Assembly: GCA_040261275.1 (NCBI GenBank)
Contig: JBDQOI010000008.1
Coordinates: 1 to 64,000, forward strand
Direction of reading: 5' to 3'
Length of the DNA stretch: 64,000 nt
Source: UBA8752 sp040261275
GTDB taxonomy: Bacteria; Bacteroidota; Bacteroidia; Flavobacteriales_D; Sanyastnellaceae
Shown: positions 8,006 through 14,930 of the stretch, piece after piece
How the letters are laid out: each line of letters opens with the position of its first letter
How positions within the stretch are numbered: the stretch's first letter is position 1
Made by a program: the position numbers and the translations under genes
The notes under the pieces: model-generated
Seen by the model: only the letters and a program-made list of their open reading frames with translations
The model's database searches: none
What the model was told of the DNA's origin: nothing

Positions 8006-9397
8006 ATGACATTCATACGCAGTATCTCCGGTTTTCGAGGCACCATCGGAGGGGCCGAACAGGACAATTTGACCCCACCGGACATTGTGCGTGCCACACA
8101 GGGTTATGGAAGTTGGATTCTGGAAGGCCGGAACGGCTCGGCCGAAACCCGTCCTGTCGTGGTGGTGGGCCGCGATGCCCGACCCTCCGGAGATATGGTG
8201 CAGCGCCTGGTCACGGGCACACTGATGGGAATGGGGATCGACGTGATCGACCTCGGATTATCGACCACGCCTACCGTAGAGATGGCAGTGGCTGGAGAGG
8301 GTGCAGACGGCGGCATCATTCTCACGGCTTCGCACAACCCCGTGGAGTGGAATGCCCTGAAACTGTTGGACAATACAGGGGCATTCATCAGCGCCCAAGC
8401 GGGGGCGGAAGTTATCCGACGATCCAACCTTCCTCATGATTTTGCTGCCGTAGGAGACTTGGGGCGGATTTCGTCGCACGACGGTTGGATTGATGCCCAC
8501 ATCCAAGCGATTCTGGACCTGCCGTTGGTGGACCGCAGTGCGGTGGCCAAAGCCGGATTCAAAGTCGCCGTGGACGCCGTTCACAGCACGGGTGGAATCG
8601 CGGTTCCCCGGTTGCTCAAGGCGCTCGGTGTGGAGGAAGTCATCGAACTGTATTGTGAGCCCCACGGTCAATTCCCCCACAACCCAGAACCCAGGCCCGA
8701 ACATTTGACCGCGTTGTCTTCGGCGGTGGTGAAACACCAATGTCAATTGGGCATCACTGTGGATCCCGACGTGGACAGGCTCGCTTTCGTCTGTGAAGAC
8801 GGCAGCATGTTCGGTGAGGAATACACCTTGGTAGCCGTGGCCGATTACATCCTGAAGCACACACCGGGACCGGTGGTCAGCAACCTGAGCTCGACGCGTG
8901 CCTTGAGCGATGTGGCGAGGGCCCACGGTCAGAACTACACAGCCAGCGCCGTTGGAGAGGTAAACGTGGTCGAGGCCATGATGAAAACACAGGCCATTAT
9001 CGGAGGAGAGGGCAACGGAGGCGTCATTTACCCCACCCTGCACGCCGGACGCGACGCTCTGGTGGGAATCGCCCTCTTCCTGTCGCATCTCGCCCATGTT
9101 GGGGGAACGGTTTCGGCCATGCGATCGGGCTACCCCCACTACGAAATGGTAAAGGCAAAAATCGACCTGGATCCCTCTTGGGATGTGGACCGCCTTTTGG
9201 CCGATTTCGCCCATGAAATGAAAGAGCATGAACCGTCCACCATCGATGGGGTGAAACTGGATTTGCCCGAGGGCTGGGTGCATTTGAGGAAGTCGAATAC
9301 AGAACCCATCGTTCGCGTTTACGCTGAAGCATCAACCCCGGAAGCCGCGGCCCAACTGGTGAAAACCTACCGCGAGCGATTGCTGGCCTGCGCTTAA
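8006..9397 (+). CDS. glmM: Phosphoglucosamine mutase
   Basis: A 463-residue alpha-D-phosphohexomutase. It would convert glucosamine-6-phosphate to glucosamine-1-phosphate for UDP-GlcNAc, peptidoglycan and lipid A. The phosphoserine loop TASHNP has Ser109, the metal loop DPDVDR is at 253-258, the sugar loop GEGNGGV and a C-terminal phosphate-binding RKSNTEPIVRVYAEA are present. The start ISGFRGTIGG is typical of the Bacteroidota GlmM branch. Phosphomannomutase activity cannot be excluded, since the families share these motifs. Promoter box 7994-8001. Confidence 0.88.
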   Translation: MTFIRSISGFRGTIGGAEQDNLTPPDIVRATQGYGSWILEGRNGSAETRPVVVVGRDARPSGDMVQRLVTGTLMGMGIDVIDLGLSTTPTVEMAVAGEGADGGIILTASHNPVEWNALKLLDNTGAFISAQAGAEVIRRSNLPHDFAAVGDLGRISSHDGWIDAHIQAILDLPLVDRSAVAKAGFKVAVDAVHSTGGIAVPRLLKALGVEEVIELYCEPHGQFPHNPEPRPEHLTALSSAVVKHQCQLGITVDPDVDRLAFVCEDGSMFGEEYTLVAVADYILKHTPGPVVSNLSSTRALSDVARAHGQNYTASAVGEVNVVEAMMKTQAIIGGEGNGGVIYPTLHAGRDALVGIALFLSHLAHVGGTVSAMRSGYPHYEMVKAKIDLDPSWDVDRLLADFAHEMKEHEPSTIDGVKLDLPEGWVHLRKSNTEPIVRVYAEASTPEAAAQLVKTYRERLLACA

Positions 9398-9435
9398 AAT
9401 GTGTGTGTGTTGATGCAATCTTGAGCTGCAAGGCC

Positions 9436-9443
9436 TATTTTTC
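9436..9443 (+). promoter_or_regulatory. Possible -7 box TATTTTTC for the cysteine desulfurase gene
   Basis: Matches TAnnTTTG at 7 of 8 positions and lies 24 bases before the ATG at 9468, in the 70-base gap after glmM. A GT-rich run (about 9399-9412) precedes it. Confidence 0.3.
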
Positions 9444-9467
9444 AAATTCAACGAGCGCCCCCACGAA

Positions 9468-10613
9468 ATGAACGTGTACCTCGACAATGCCGCTACCACA
9501 CCGATGATTCCGGAAGTGGTGGATGCCATGATCCCTTTTATGAGAGATCATTTTGGCAATCCCTCATCCACGCACCAATTTGGTCGACAGACCAAGACCG
9601 CCATCGAGCAGGCCCGCCGCCGCATCGCGGCTCATCTCAACATCCATCCGCGTACCGTCTGTTTCACCAGTGGTGGAACCGAGGCAGATAACATGGCCCT
9701 CCACACTGCAGTTGAGCAACTGGGTTGCCAACGCATCTTGACCTGTGCCACTGAGCACAGCGCGGTGGTAAAGACAGCAGAGCATCTGGGCCGACGGGAA
9801 GGCATCACTTTTGGCCTCCTTCAATTGGACAGCGACGGTAAAGTGGATGTCGCATCACTGTCCCAAACGTTGGCGGACGGGGTTCCGACCCTGGTGTCCG
9901 TGATGCACGGCAACAATGAAGTCGGCATTCTGCAGGACATCGAGTCCATTGGTCACTGTTGCCGTCAACACGGCGCCCTATTCCACACTGATACGGTGCA
10001 GACCATGGGCCATTACCGCATGGACCTCGAAGCCCTTCCGGTGGATTTTGCCGCATGCAGCGCCCACAAATTGCACGGACCCAAAGGCGCTGGTTTCCTC
10101 TACGTTCGAGACGGATTGCGGATTGGTGCGCACATCATGGGGGGAAGTCAGGAGCGCGCCATGCGCGGTGGCACGGAGAATCTGATCGGCATCATGGGTC
10201 TGGCCGCAGCTTTTGATCATGCCATGGCGAATCTCGAAGCCCACGCCGCCCACATTCGAGGCCTCAAAGCGGAAATGGTGGAAGGATTGAGGGCGTCGGT
10301 GCCAGATGTGCAGTTCAACGCTGGCTCGGACAAGGAGGATAGCCTGTACACGGTCTTGAGCGTGAATTTCCCAAAGCACGAAAAGAATGGAATGATGCTG
10401 TTCCTGCTCGATCTCGACGGGGTTGCTTGTTCGGGGGGCAGCGCCTGCTCCAGTGGAAGTACGCAGCCCTCTCATGTCCTTTCTTCCCTTGGGCTTCACG
10501 AGGAGGGGCGCACTTCCATCCGCTTTTCATTTAGCCGATTGACGACTTCGAAGTGCATCCAACATGCGCTCAAAGCCGTCGCCCGAATTCGCGCCGCGGC
10601 GGTGCTGGTCTGA
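9468..10613 (+). CDS. Cysteine desulfurase (NifS/IscS family)
   Basis: A 381-residue PLP enzyme that releases sulfur from cysteine as enzyme persulfide for Fe-S clusters or tRNA thiolation. PLP contacts are His97 (CATEHSAV) and Lys201 (CSAHKLHGPKG). The mobile loop holds Cys327 in GSACSSGS, a short class I-type loop, plus an extra Cys321. The N-terminus VYLDNAATTPM is canonical. No scaffold (IscU/SufU) gene is adjacent, so its role as housekeeping or specialised enzyme is open. The rhodanese at 5297-5614 is a possible sulfur acceptor. Confidence 0.93.
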   Translation: MNVYLDNAATTPMIPEVVDAMIPFMRDHFGNPSSTHQFGRQTKTAIEQARRRIAAHLNIHPRTVCFTSGGTEADNMALHTAVEQLGCQRILTCATEHSAVVKTAEHLGRREGITFGLLQLDSDGKVDVASLSQTLADGVPTLVSVMHGNNEVGILQDIESIGHCCRQHGALFHTDTVQTMGHYRMDLEALPVDFAACSAHKLHGPKGAGFLYVRDGLRIGAHIMGGSQERAMRGGTENLIGIMGLAAAFDHAMANLEAHAAHIRGLKAEMVEGLRASVPDVQFNAGSDKEDSLYTVLSVNFPKHEKNGMMLFLLDLDGVACSGGSACSSGSTQPSHVLSSLGLHEEGRTSIRFSFSRLTTSKCIQHALKAVARIRAAAVLV

Positions 10614-10637
10614 TCCACTTGCGAATGGATGCAAGAG

Positions 10638-10687
10638 GAAGGGGCGGAAGCGATGCGAAACTATTGCTCCGAACCGTCCGCCCCTTC
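10638..10687. repeat. 11-bp perfect inverted repeat between convergent genes
   Basis: GAAGGGGCGGA (10638-10648) pairs with TCCGCCCCTTC (10677-10687), with a 28-base spacer. It sits between the desulfurase stop and the convergent small secreted-protein gene. No T-run follows on either side, so a classical terminator is not obvious. It could be a long hairpin protecting the 3' end or a protein site. Confidence 0.55.
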
Positions 10688-10731
10688 AAGGCTGTCTATG
10701 TGATGGCATACTTCTGGGATTCAGGTGTCCA

Positions 10732-11127
10732 TCATGGCTTTATGAATTGCACTTGAAGGACCTGTGCATTGGCACCGATGGCATTGACTTGGTCGCGGAG
10801 GTTGCTCATGGCTTCCTGCTTGCTGCGTCCTTTCGCGAAAACCAGGCGCTTGGAGTTCTGTGACCGGAACTGGCCGTAGATCAGGACCGTAGCTTTCAGA
10901 TAGTAAGCTCCGGACTTGACGCGCTTGCCGTAATCCGTGTTGTCCTCATTGTCGTTGACGCGGACGCCGTAGCCTTTGAATTGCTGGGCTTCCTGAACGA
11001 TGCGAGGACCATTGTCATCCACGGTGTTGCCGCTGCGCGGTGAGTAGAGTTGTTCGCCTTGGGCACTGACAGCAGAAGCGCTGAGGATGAAAACGAAGGC
11101 GAGGAGGGAGGAGAACTTTGCATTCAT
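10732..11127 (-). CDS. Small secreted protein, paralog 1
   Basis: A 131-residue protein with a signal peptide ending at SAVSAQG (about residue 23), then a low-complexity linker and a C-terminal module ending KQEAMSNLRDQVNAIGANA followed by VLQVQFIKP. The last 30 residues resemble those of the product of 11292-11729 (KSAAISRMRQMIDAIGVPV, then VISVELVSF), so the two are paralogs. I do not recognise the family. It is probably periplasmic or secreted. Upstream lie a TGA-N6-TCA palindrome (11212-11223) and a -7-like GATGTTTG (11159-11166), spaced exactly as in the paralog. Confidence 0.7.
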   Translation of the reverse strand: MNAKFSSLLAFVFILSASAVSAQGEQLYSPRSGNTVDDNGPRIVQEAQQFKGYGVRVNDNEDNTDYGKRVKSGAYYLKATVLIYGQFRSQNSKRLVFAKGRSKQEAMSNLRDQVNAIGANAQVLQVQFIKP

Positions 11128-11158
11128 GGTAGAAGGGGTTTGTGTGTTATTGATGAAT

Positions 11159-11166
11159 CAAACATC
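11159..11166 (-). promoter_or_regulatory. -7-like box GATGTTTG, paralog 1
   Basis: GATGTTTG on the minus strand departs from TAnnTTTG only in its first base. The identical octamer is used in the promoter of the paralogous gene (11761-11768). It lies 31 bases before the ATG and 45 bases after the palindrome at 11212-11223. Confidence 0.45.
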
Positions 11167-11182
11167 AGGGCGTTTTCGGGCC

Positions 11183-11205
11183 CCCTTGAGGACCTCCGTC
11201 AAGGG
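11183..11205. repeat. 7-bp inverted repeat between operator and -7 box
   Basis: CCCTTGA and TCAAGGG separated by 9 bases, located between the palindrome at 11212 and the -7-like box. A comparable CCTTGGG/CCCAAGG repeat follows the palindrome upstream of the 55-residue ORF. It may be a second protein site or only a hairpin-prone sequence. Confidence 0.3.
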
Positions 11206-11211
11206 TTGAAA

Positions 11212-11223
11212 TGACAATGGTCA
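11212..11223. promoter_or_regulatory. CRP/FNR-like palindrome TGACAATGGTCA
   Basis: A perfect TGAC-N4-GTCA palindrome, extending by one more pair to ATGAC/GTCAT. Its inner edge is 45 bases from the -7-like box, placing its centre about 62-63 bases before the predicted transcription start, the position of class I activator sites of the CRP/FNR family. Confidence 0.45.
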
Positions 11224-11240
11224 TCACCGAGGCCAAGGCG

Positions 11241-11271
11241 AAAAAAAACGCCACCCTTCAAGGCGGCGCTC
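11241..11271 (-). terminator. Intrinsic terminator after paralog 2
   Basis: On the minus strand a GC-rich stem (CGCC with GGCG, plus inner pairs) is followed by eight T. It begins about 20 bases after the stop codon at 11292, so it ends transcription before the promoter of paralog 1. Confidence 0.7.
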
Positions 11272-11291
11272 TTTCTATATAGGGAGTCGGA

Positions 11292-11729
11292 TCAGAAGGA
11301 GACGAGCTCGACACTGATTACGTTGACGGGGACGCCGATGGCGTCGATCATCTGGCGCATCCGTGATATGGCCGCCGACTTGGTCGGAGCCGAAGTGCGC
11401 AAGGTGCGTTGACCCTGGCTGCGGTTGTCCAGCGACATGGGAACGACCGCAGCGATGACGATGAAGCGCCGCTGGGTGTATCCTCTGTCCAGTGACCGGT
11501 TGGTCACATGGGAGCTGGGCTTGTTGTATTCGTGGGAGGTGGGACTGTGCATGGGCAATCCTGCGCGGGTGGTTTTGTTGAAACCAACCGGAGCGACAGA
11601 GGCATTGCCGTAGACTTGGCCGCAGGGTAAAGGGGTATCGCCAGAAAAGTCACCGCGTCCTTGGGCGGAGGCGGAAGTTGCAGAGAAGACCATGGCGGCG
11701 AAGAGGGTAGAGGCGAAGAACTTGTTCAT
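11292..11729 (-). CDS. Small secreted protein, paralog 2
   Basis: A 145-residue protein starting at MNKFFAS; an ATG four codons earlier (11741) is possible. The signal peptide ends at SATSASAQG. The middle is Ser/Pro/Asn-rich; the C-terminal module (KSAAISRMRQMIDAIGVPV, then VISVELVSF) matches that of the 10732-11127 product. Unrecognised family. It is transcribed alone: own promoter with GATGTTTG at 11761-11768 and a palindrome at 11814-11825, own terminator at 11241-11271. Having separate but identically built promoters for two paralogs implies duplication with retained control. Confidence 0.7.
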   Translation of the reverse strand: MNKFFASTLFAAMVFSATSASAQGRGDFSGDTPLPCGQVYGNASVAPVGFNKTTRAGLPMHSPTSHEYNKPSSHVTNRSLDRGYTQRRFIVIAAVVPMSLDNRSQGQRTLRTSAPTKSAAISRMRQMIDAIGVPVNVISVELVSF

Positions 11730-11760
11730 GGTGTAGTGCATTTTGGGGTGATTGACAGGT

Positions 11761-11768
11761 CAAACATC
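11761..11768 (-). promoter_or_regulatory. -7-like box GATGTTTG, paralog 2
   Basis: Same octamer as at 11159-11166. It lies 31 bases before the ATG at 11729 and 45 bases after the palindrome at 11814-11825; both distances equal those of paralog 1. Confidence 0.45.
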
Positions 11769-11813
11769 CCCCGCACCTCCGCCTTGATTCATGACCGCCA
11801 TCGGCCGACGTGC

Positions 11814-11825
11814 TGACTTTTGTCA
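11814..11825. promoter_or_regulatory. CRP/FNR-like palindrome TGACTTTTGTCA
   Basis: A perfect TGAC-N4-GTCA palindrome, extended to CTGAC/GTCAG. It overlaps the stop codon of the upstream hydrolase gene (11823-11825). The 45-base distance to the -7-like box equals that in the paralog promoter. Confidence 0.45.
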
Positions 11826-13241
11826 GTGATGCATCAAGCGCACGAACCGCCCGTCTTCCAAAACCAGAATGCTCAGTCCGTTGGGGGTCTGCAAACGCAA
11901 ACGGTCGGACTTGGCAACACCTGAAGACTGGACACGGCCATCCGTGGCATAGAGGGTCCAAGCTTGCCCAGGATCGAGGCCGTCCACCAAAATTCCCGTT
12001 TCGGTCGGTCGCCATTCCAAACCTGGCCTGGACTCGTCCCTTGCCATGGACGCCGTTGTGCATAGGTTGGCTTGGCCGTTCAGCCACACCGTACCTCCGA
12101 GAATAGCGAGCAGTGCGCAGCCACTGTGGTTGAGAGGACCTCCATTCACCGAGGAAACGGTGGAGGCTCCGTTGTCGTTCATCCAGGATTCGGTCAACAG
12201 GGTGTTTTCATGGAAGACCTGCTCATCCAAAGTGCAGTAGTACATCTGCACGGGGCTTTCCGGCACCCATTGATACAGATCGTTATCCTGCGCTGCAGCA
12301 AAAAATGCACTGCTCGGATCCATCATGGCTTCCAATGCACCCTCCTGAACGATGTCCACCGTCGGACCCGCCAAAAAATCATTGATGACCTCCCCGGTGG
12401 TCTCGCCGTCAAACATGTCGGGCAATCCGCTTGCGTAAGGCTCTTGGAAAATCTCGGATAGATCTGCGAACAGGTTGCCGTAGGTCTGTTGCCAGGCGAG
12501 CAGGGTATAGGCGAGGTAGGCGGGATTGGAGTACTGGTCTTGCGCCATGCCCATAGGCAACTGTGTGCCGGACATATCATAAGGCCCGCTCATCGGTGCG
12601 GCTGCTGCCAAGGGGAATCCGGCCTCTTCATCTTCCTGCATGCGCTTGGCCATGGCCATGGAAGCGTGTCCGCCTTGAGAATATCCACTGACGAAATGCT
12701 CGCCGTTGAGCGCGAAGCCCAACTCGACTCCAAGTGCCTCTGCCGCCGCGAGCAGGGCCATGCCCGCTTCCGCTTCTGACGCGGCGTGAACGTAGGGGTG
12801 CAATACATCTTCACTTCCTCCCAGCCCCAGATAGTCGGGCATTAGGGTCAGCATGCCCCCTGTGGCCATCAGATAACCCAGTTCACCCTCAAACCCTTGA
12901 TAGGAAGGAGCGTCAGACCGCAGGAAAATGGTCCCGTGCATATAGGTATGGGTGGGCAAGGCACAGGCCACGGCATTGCCCTCACCATCGACGGGGATAA
13001 ACACTGCGCCCGTTACGTCGTAGGTGCTACCGATGTAGTCCATCGGGTAGGTTACCCGGTATTTCGCCACATCGAAATCCAAAGGCAGGATACCATCCGG
13101 CACTCCCAGCGTGTTGGCGAGGCCTTGAATCTGGTCCATGCTCCGGACCGAGATCAACTCTGCCGTCTGAGCGCTTGATGGCAGGGTGCATACTAGGAGC
13201 ACCGCACAAAAGGCGGCAAGGTTTCGGGTCATTTCCGTCAT
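11823..13241 (-). CDS. Secreted alpha/beta-hydrolase with type IX secretion-like C-terminus
   Basis: A 472-residue protein. A signal peptide (cleavage after about residue 25, PSSAQ) is followed by an alpha/beta-hydrolase domain resembling bacterial secretory lipases/esterases: HTYMHGT near 98, PDYLGLGGS near 135, and the nucleophile elbow GYSQG with Ser188. The last 50 residues (AWTLYATDGRVQSSG, then LSILVLEDGRFVRLMHH) look like a type A T9SS sorting domain, which would direct export across the outer membrane. Substrate unknown. The start at 13241 is chosen because TACTTTG ends 5 bases before it; an ATG three codons later is also possible. Confidence 0.8.
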   Translation of the reverse strand: MTEMTRNLAAFCAVLLVCTLPSSAQTAELISVRSMDQIQGLANTLGVPDGILPLDFDVAKYRVTYPMDYIGSTYDVTGAVFIPVDGEGNAVACALPTHTYMHGTIFLRSDAPSYQGFEGELGYLMATGGMLTLMPDYLGLGGSEDVLHPYVHAASEAEAGMALLAAAEALGVELGFALNGEHFVSGYSQGGHASMAMAKRMQEDEEAGFPLAAAAPMSGPYDMSGTQLPMGMAQDQYSNPAYLAYTLLAWQQTYGNLFADLSEIFQEPYASGLPDMFDGETTGEVINDFLAGPTVDIVQEGALEAMMDPSSAFFAAAQDNDLYQWVPESPVQMYYCTLDEQVFHENTLLTESWMNDNGASTVSSVNGGPLNHSGCALLAILGGTVWLNGQANLCTTASMARDESRPGLEWRPTETGILVDGLDPGQAWTLYATDGRVQSSGVAKSDRLRLQTPNGLSILVLEDGRFVRLMHH

Positions 13242-13246
13242 GGGCT

Positions 13247-13253
13247 CAAAGTA
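13247..13253 (-). promoter_or_regulatory. -7-like box TACTTTG for the secreted hydrolase
   Basis: TA-n-TTTG, one base shorter than consensus, ends 5 bases before the ATG at 13241. mnmE has the same variant (TAATTTG plus 5 bases). Confidence 0.4.
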
Positions 13254-13323
13254 AGGGGTGCGGGTCAATTGGCGCTCATGGAAGTCCATGGCATTGTCTT
13301 GCTCAATTCGGGTCTTGACGCCG

Positions 13324-14571
13324 CTATCCCTTCGGCGGGAAGTACACGAGGGCGCTGAGCCGGTCGGGGTCGAGGACCTCATTGGCGACCTCCAGCACGT
13401 CGTCGGCGGTGACCGATTCGATGGCGTGGAACGCCTCCTCCAGCGGCCGCACCCGGTTGTACAGCATGATGCTCTTGCCCATGGTCGACATCCAGCCGGC
13501 TCCGCTCTCTGCACCGAGTCCGATCTGTCCGATGAGCTGCTGCTTGGCCTGCTTCAGCGTCACCACGCCGAGCCGCTTCTCGCGGGCGTCGCGCAGCTCT
13601 TTCATCACCAACCGCTCGGCGCGGGCAAACGTCTTGACGTCGGTCCCGAAATACACGGTGAATTCGCCGGTGTCGGCGTAGGGGAAGTAGCTGCTTTCGA
13701 TGTTGTAGCAGATGCCGTAGCGCTCGCGGATGTTGAGCGCCAGCCGGGCGTTCATGCCGGGACCGCCGAGGTGGTTGGACAGCAGCATGAGCGCCGTCCG
13801 CTTCGGGTCACCCATCCCGTAACCGGGCGCTCCGATCACGGCGTGCACCTGGTGGACTGCGTGGTCGCCTTCGCGCCGCACCGGCGCGTACCCCGTCGGC
13901 ACGGACCGCTCTCCCCGCGAGGCCTGCGTCTGTCGCGCTGACAGGTGTTTCTCGGTCAGCCGCTTGACCTTCTTGGCGGGCATGGGCCCCACCGAGCTGA
14001 AGACCAACCGGTCGTTGCGGTATTGGCGGTCGATGAACCGCAGGATGTCGTTGCGCTTGAATCCGCCCACCGATTTCTCGTCCCCGAGGATGTTGCGGCC
14101 GAGCGCATGGTCCGGATAGAGAATGGACTGGAACTCGTCGAAAATGGCGTCACCAGGGTTGTCCCGCCAGGCGTGAATCTCATCGATGATCACGTCGCGC
14201 TCTTTGGCGATCTCCCGCTCGGGGAAGGTCGAATGGAAGGCGATGTCGGCAATCAACTCCACCGACCGCTCCAGATGCTCCGACAGGAAAGACGCGGTGA
14301 TCCACGTCTCCTCCTTGGAGGTGTAGGCGTTGAGCTCGGCCCCGACACTGTCGAGCCGGTTCAGGATGTGGAAGGTGCGCCGCTTCGCCGTTCCCTTGAA
14401 CAGCGAGTGCTCAATGAAATGCGCCAGGCCGTTCTCTCCCGCCAGCTCATCGCGCGAGCCCGCTTCGATCAGCAGTCCGCAGTGCCCGACGTTGCGTCCG
14501 TCCTCGAGGTGTACGCACCTGAGCCCATTGGGCAGCGTCCAAGTGTGGAATGTTGAGGGGTCGGGCGACAT
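13324..14571 (-). CDS. M16 family zinc metallopeptidase
   Basis: A 415-residue pitrilysin-type peptidase. The inverted zinc motif HFIEH is at residues 51-55, and the third ligand is probably Glu131 in RDVIIDEIH, at the usual distance. It is the one-subunit-length, catalytically competent half of the family. There is no signal peptide, so it is probably cytoplasmic, though processing of exported peptides is known for relatives. GC content looks higher than in its neighbours. A -7 box TACCTTCG (14578-14585) ends 6 bases before its ATG, so it appears to have its own promoter. Confidence 0.9.
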   Translation of the reverse strand: MSPDPSTFHTWTLPNGLRCVHLEDGRNVGHCGLLIEAGSRDELAGENGLAHFIEHSLFKGTAKRRTFHILNRLDSVGAELNAYTSKEETWITASFLSEHLERSVELIADIAFHSTFPEREIAKERDVIIDEIHAWRDNPGDAIFDEFQSILYPDHALGRNILGDEKSVGGFKRNDILRFIDRQYRNDRLVFSSVGPMPAKKVKRLTEKHLSARQTQASRGERSVPTGYAPVRREGDHAVHQVHAVIGAPGYGMGDPKRTALMLLSNHLGGPGMNARLALNIRERYGICYNIESSYFPYADTGEFTVYFGTDVKTFARAERLVMKELRDAREKRLGVVTLKQAKQQLIGQIGLGAESGAGWMSTMGKSIMLYNRVRPLEEAFHAIESVTADDVLEVANEVLDPDRLSALVYFPPKG

Positions 14572-14577
14572 GGCCCG

Positions 14578-14585
14578 CGAAGGTA
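14578..14585 (-). promoter_or_regulatory. -7 box TACCTTCG for the M16 peptidase
   Basis: Seven of eight matches to TAnnTTTG, with the C variant seen repeatedly in this window. It ends 6 bases before the ATG at 14571. Confidence 0.4.
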
Positions 14586-14608
14586 CGCTTCAGCCCAAGG
14601 CTTCAACG

Positions 14609-14776
14609 TCAACCTTTGGCGCGCTTGCACTTGCACAACGCGCAGTTGCCGCAACGCTTCTTGACGTCGGCTGCGCGGGGTGTAGGACCGGTCTGCGGCT
14701 TTGCGACTGAGTTGGGATCGAAGGTGATGAAGGCGCCGGGGATGGCGGCAAAGCGGGGAGCGTTCTGGTTGTTCAT
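14609..14776 (-). CDS. Short Cys-rich ORF, 55 residues, unknown
   Basis: Reads from an ATG at 14776 to a TGA at 14609-14611. The N-terminal half is plain (MNNQNAPRFAAIPGAF); the C-terminal half is basic and ends in a tight cysteine cluster C-x2-C-x2-C-x-C within KRCGNCALCKCKRAKG, which could bind a metal ion or cluster. No family is recognised and there is no signal peptide. It is supported by a plausible promoter: a TGAC-N4-GTCA palindrome at 14845-14856 and a -7-like TATCTATG at 14814-14821. Coding status is uncertain because of its size. Confidence 0.45.
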   Translation of the reverse strand: MNNQNAPRFAAIPGAFITFDPNSVAKPQTGPTPRAADVKKRCGNCALCKCKRAKG

Positions 14777-14813
14777 GGCATCGCGTTTGAGGGGTGATGT
14801 TTATTGCATAGCC

Positions 14814-14821
14814 CATAGATA
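14814..14821 (-). promoter_or_regulatory. -7-like box TATCTATG for the 55-residue ORF
   Basis: Matches TAnnTTTG at 7 of 8 positions on the minus strand; 37 bases before the ATG at 14776 and 23 bases after the palindrome at 14845-14856. Confidence 0.35.
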
Positions 14822-14828
14822 GGCCGCC

Positions 14829-14844
14829 CCTTGGGTGCCCAAGG
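14829..14844. repeat. Palindrome CCTTGGG-TG-CCCAAGG
   Basis: A perfect 7-bp inverted repeat with a 2-base spacer, directly abutting the TGAC-N4-GTCA palindrome at 14845. It lies between the palindrome and the -7-like box of the 55-residue ORF. Confidence 0.4.
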
Positions 14845-14856
14845 TGACAACCGTCA
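14845..14856. promoter_or_regulatory. CRP/FNR-like palindrome TGACAACCGTCA
   Basis: A perfect TGAC-N4-GTCA palindrome, also readable as GGTGA-N6-TCACT. It is 23 bases upstream of TATCTATG, giving a centre about 41 bases before the predicted start, the class II activator position. Confidence 0.45.
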
Positions 14857-14884
14857 CTGCCCGGGTTGACATCACCCCAAAACA

Positions 14885-14910
14885 GAAAGGGGGGCCGAAG
14901 CCCCCCTTTC
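14885..14910 (-). terminator. Strong terminator after the giant gene
   Basis: GAAAGGGGGGC and GCCCCCCTTTC form an 11-bp stem around CGAA. On the minus strand the stem is followed by TGTTTTGGGG, a weak T-run. It begins 20 bases after the stop codon at 14931. Confidence 0.7.
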
Positions 14911-14930
14911 CAATGATGATTGAAATCTGA

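Noticed and set aside
9398..9415. GT-rich run after glmM as a possible phase-variable repeat
   Set aside because: It contains only about four to five GT units and lies between genes without affecting a reading frame.
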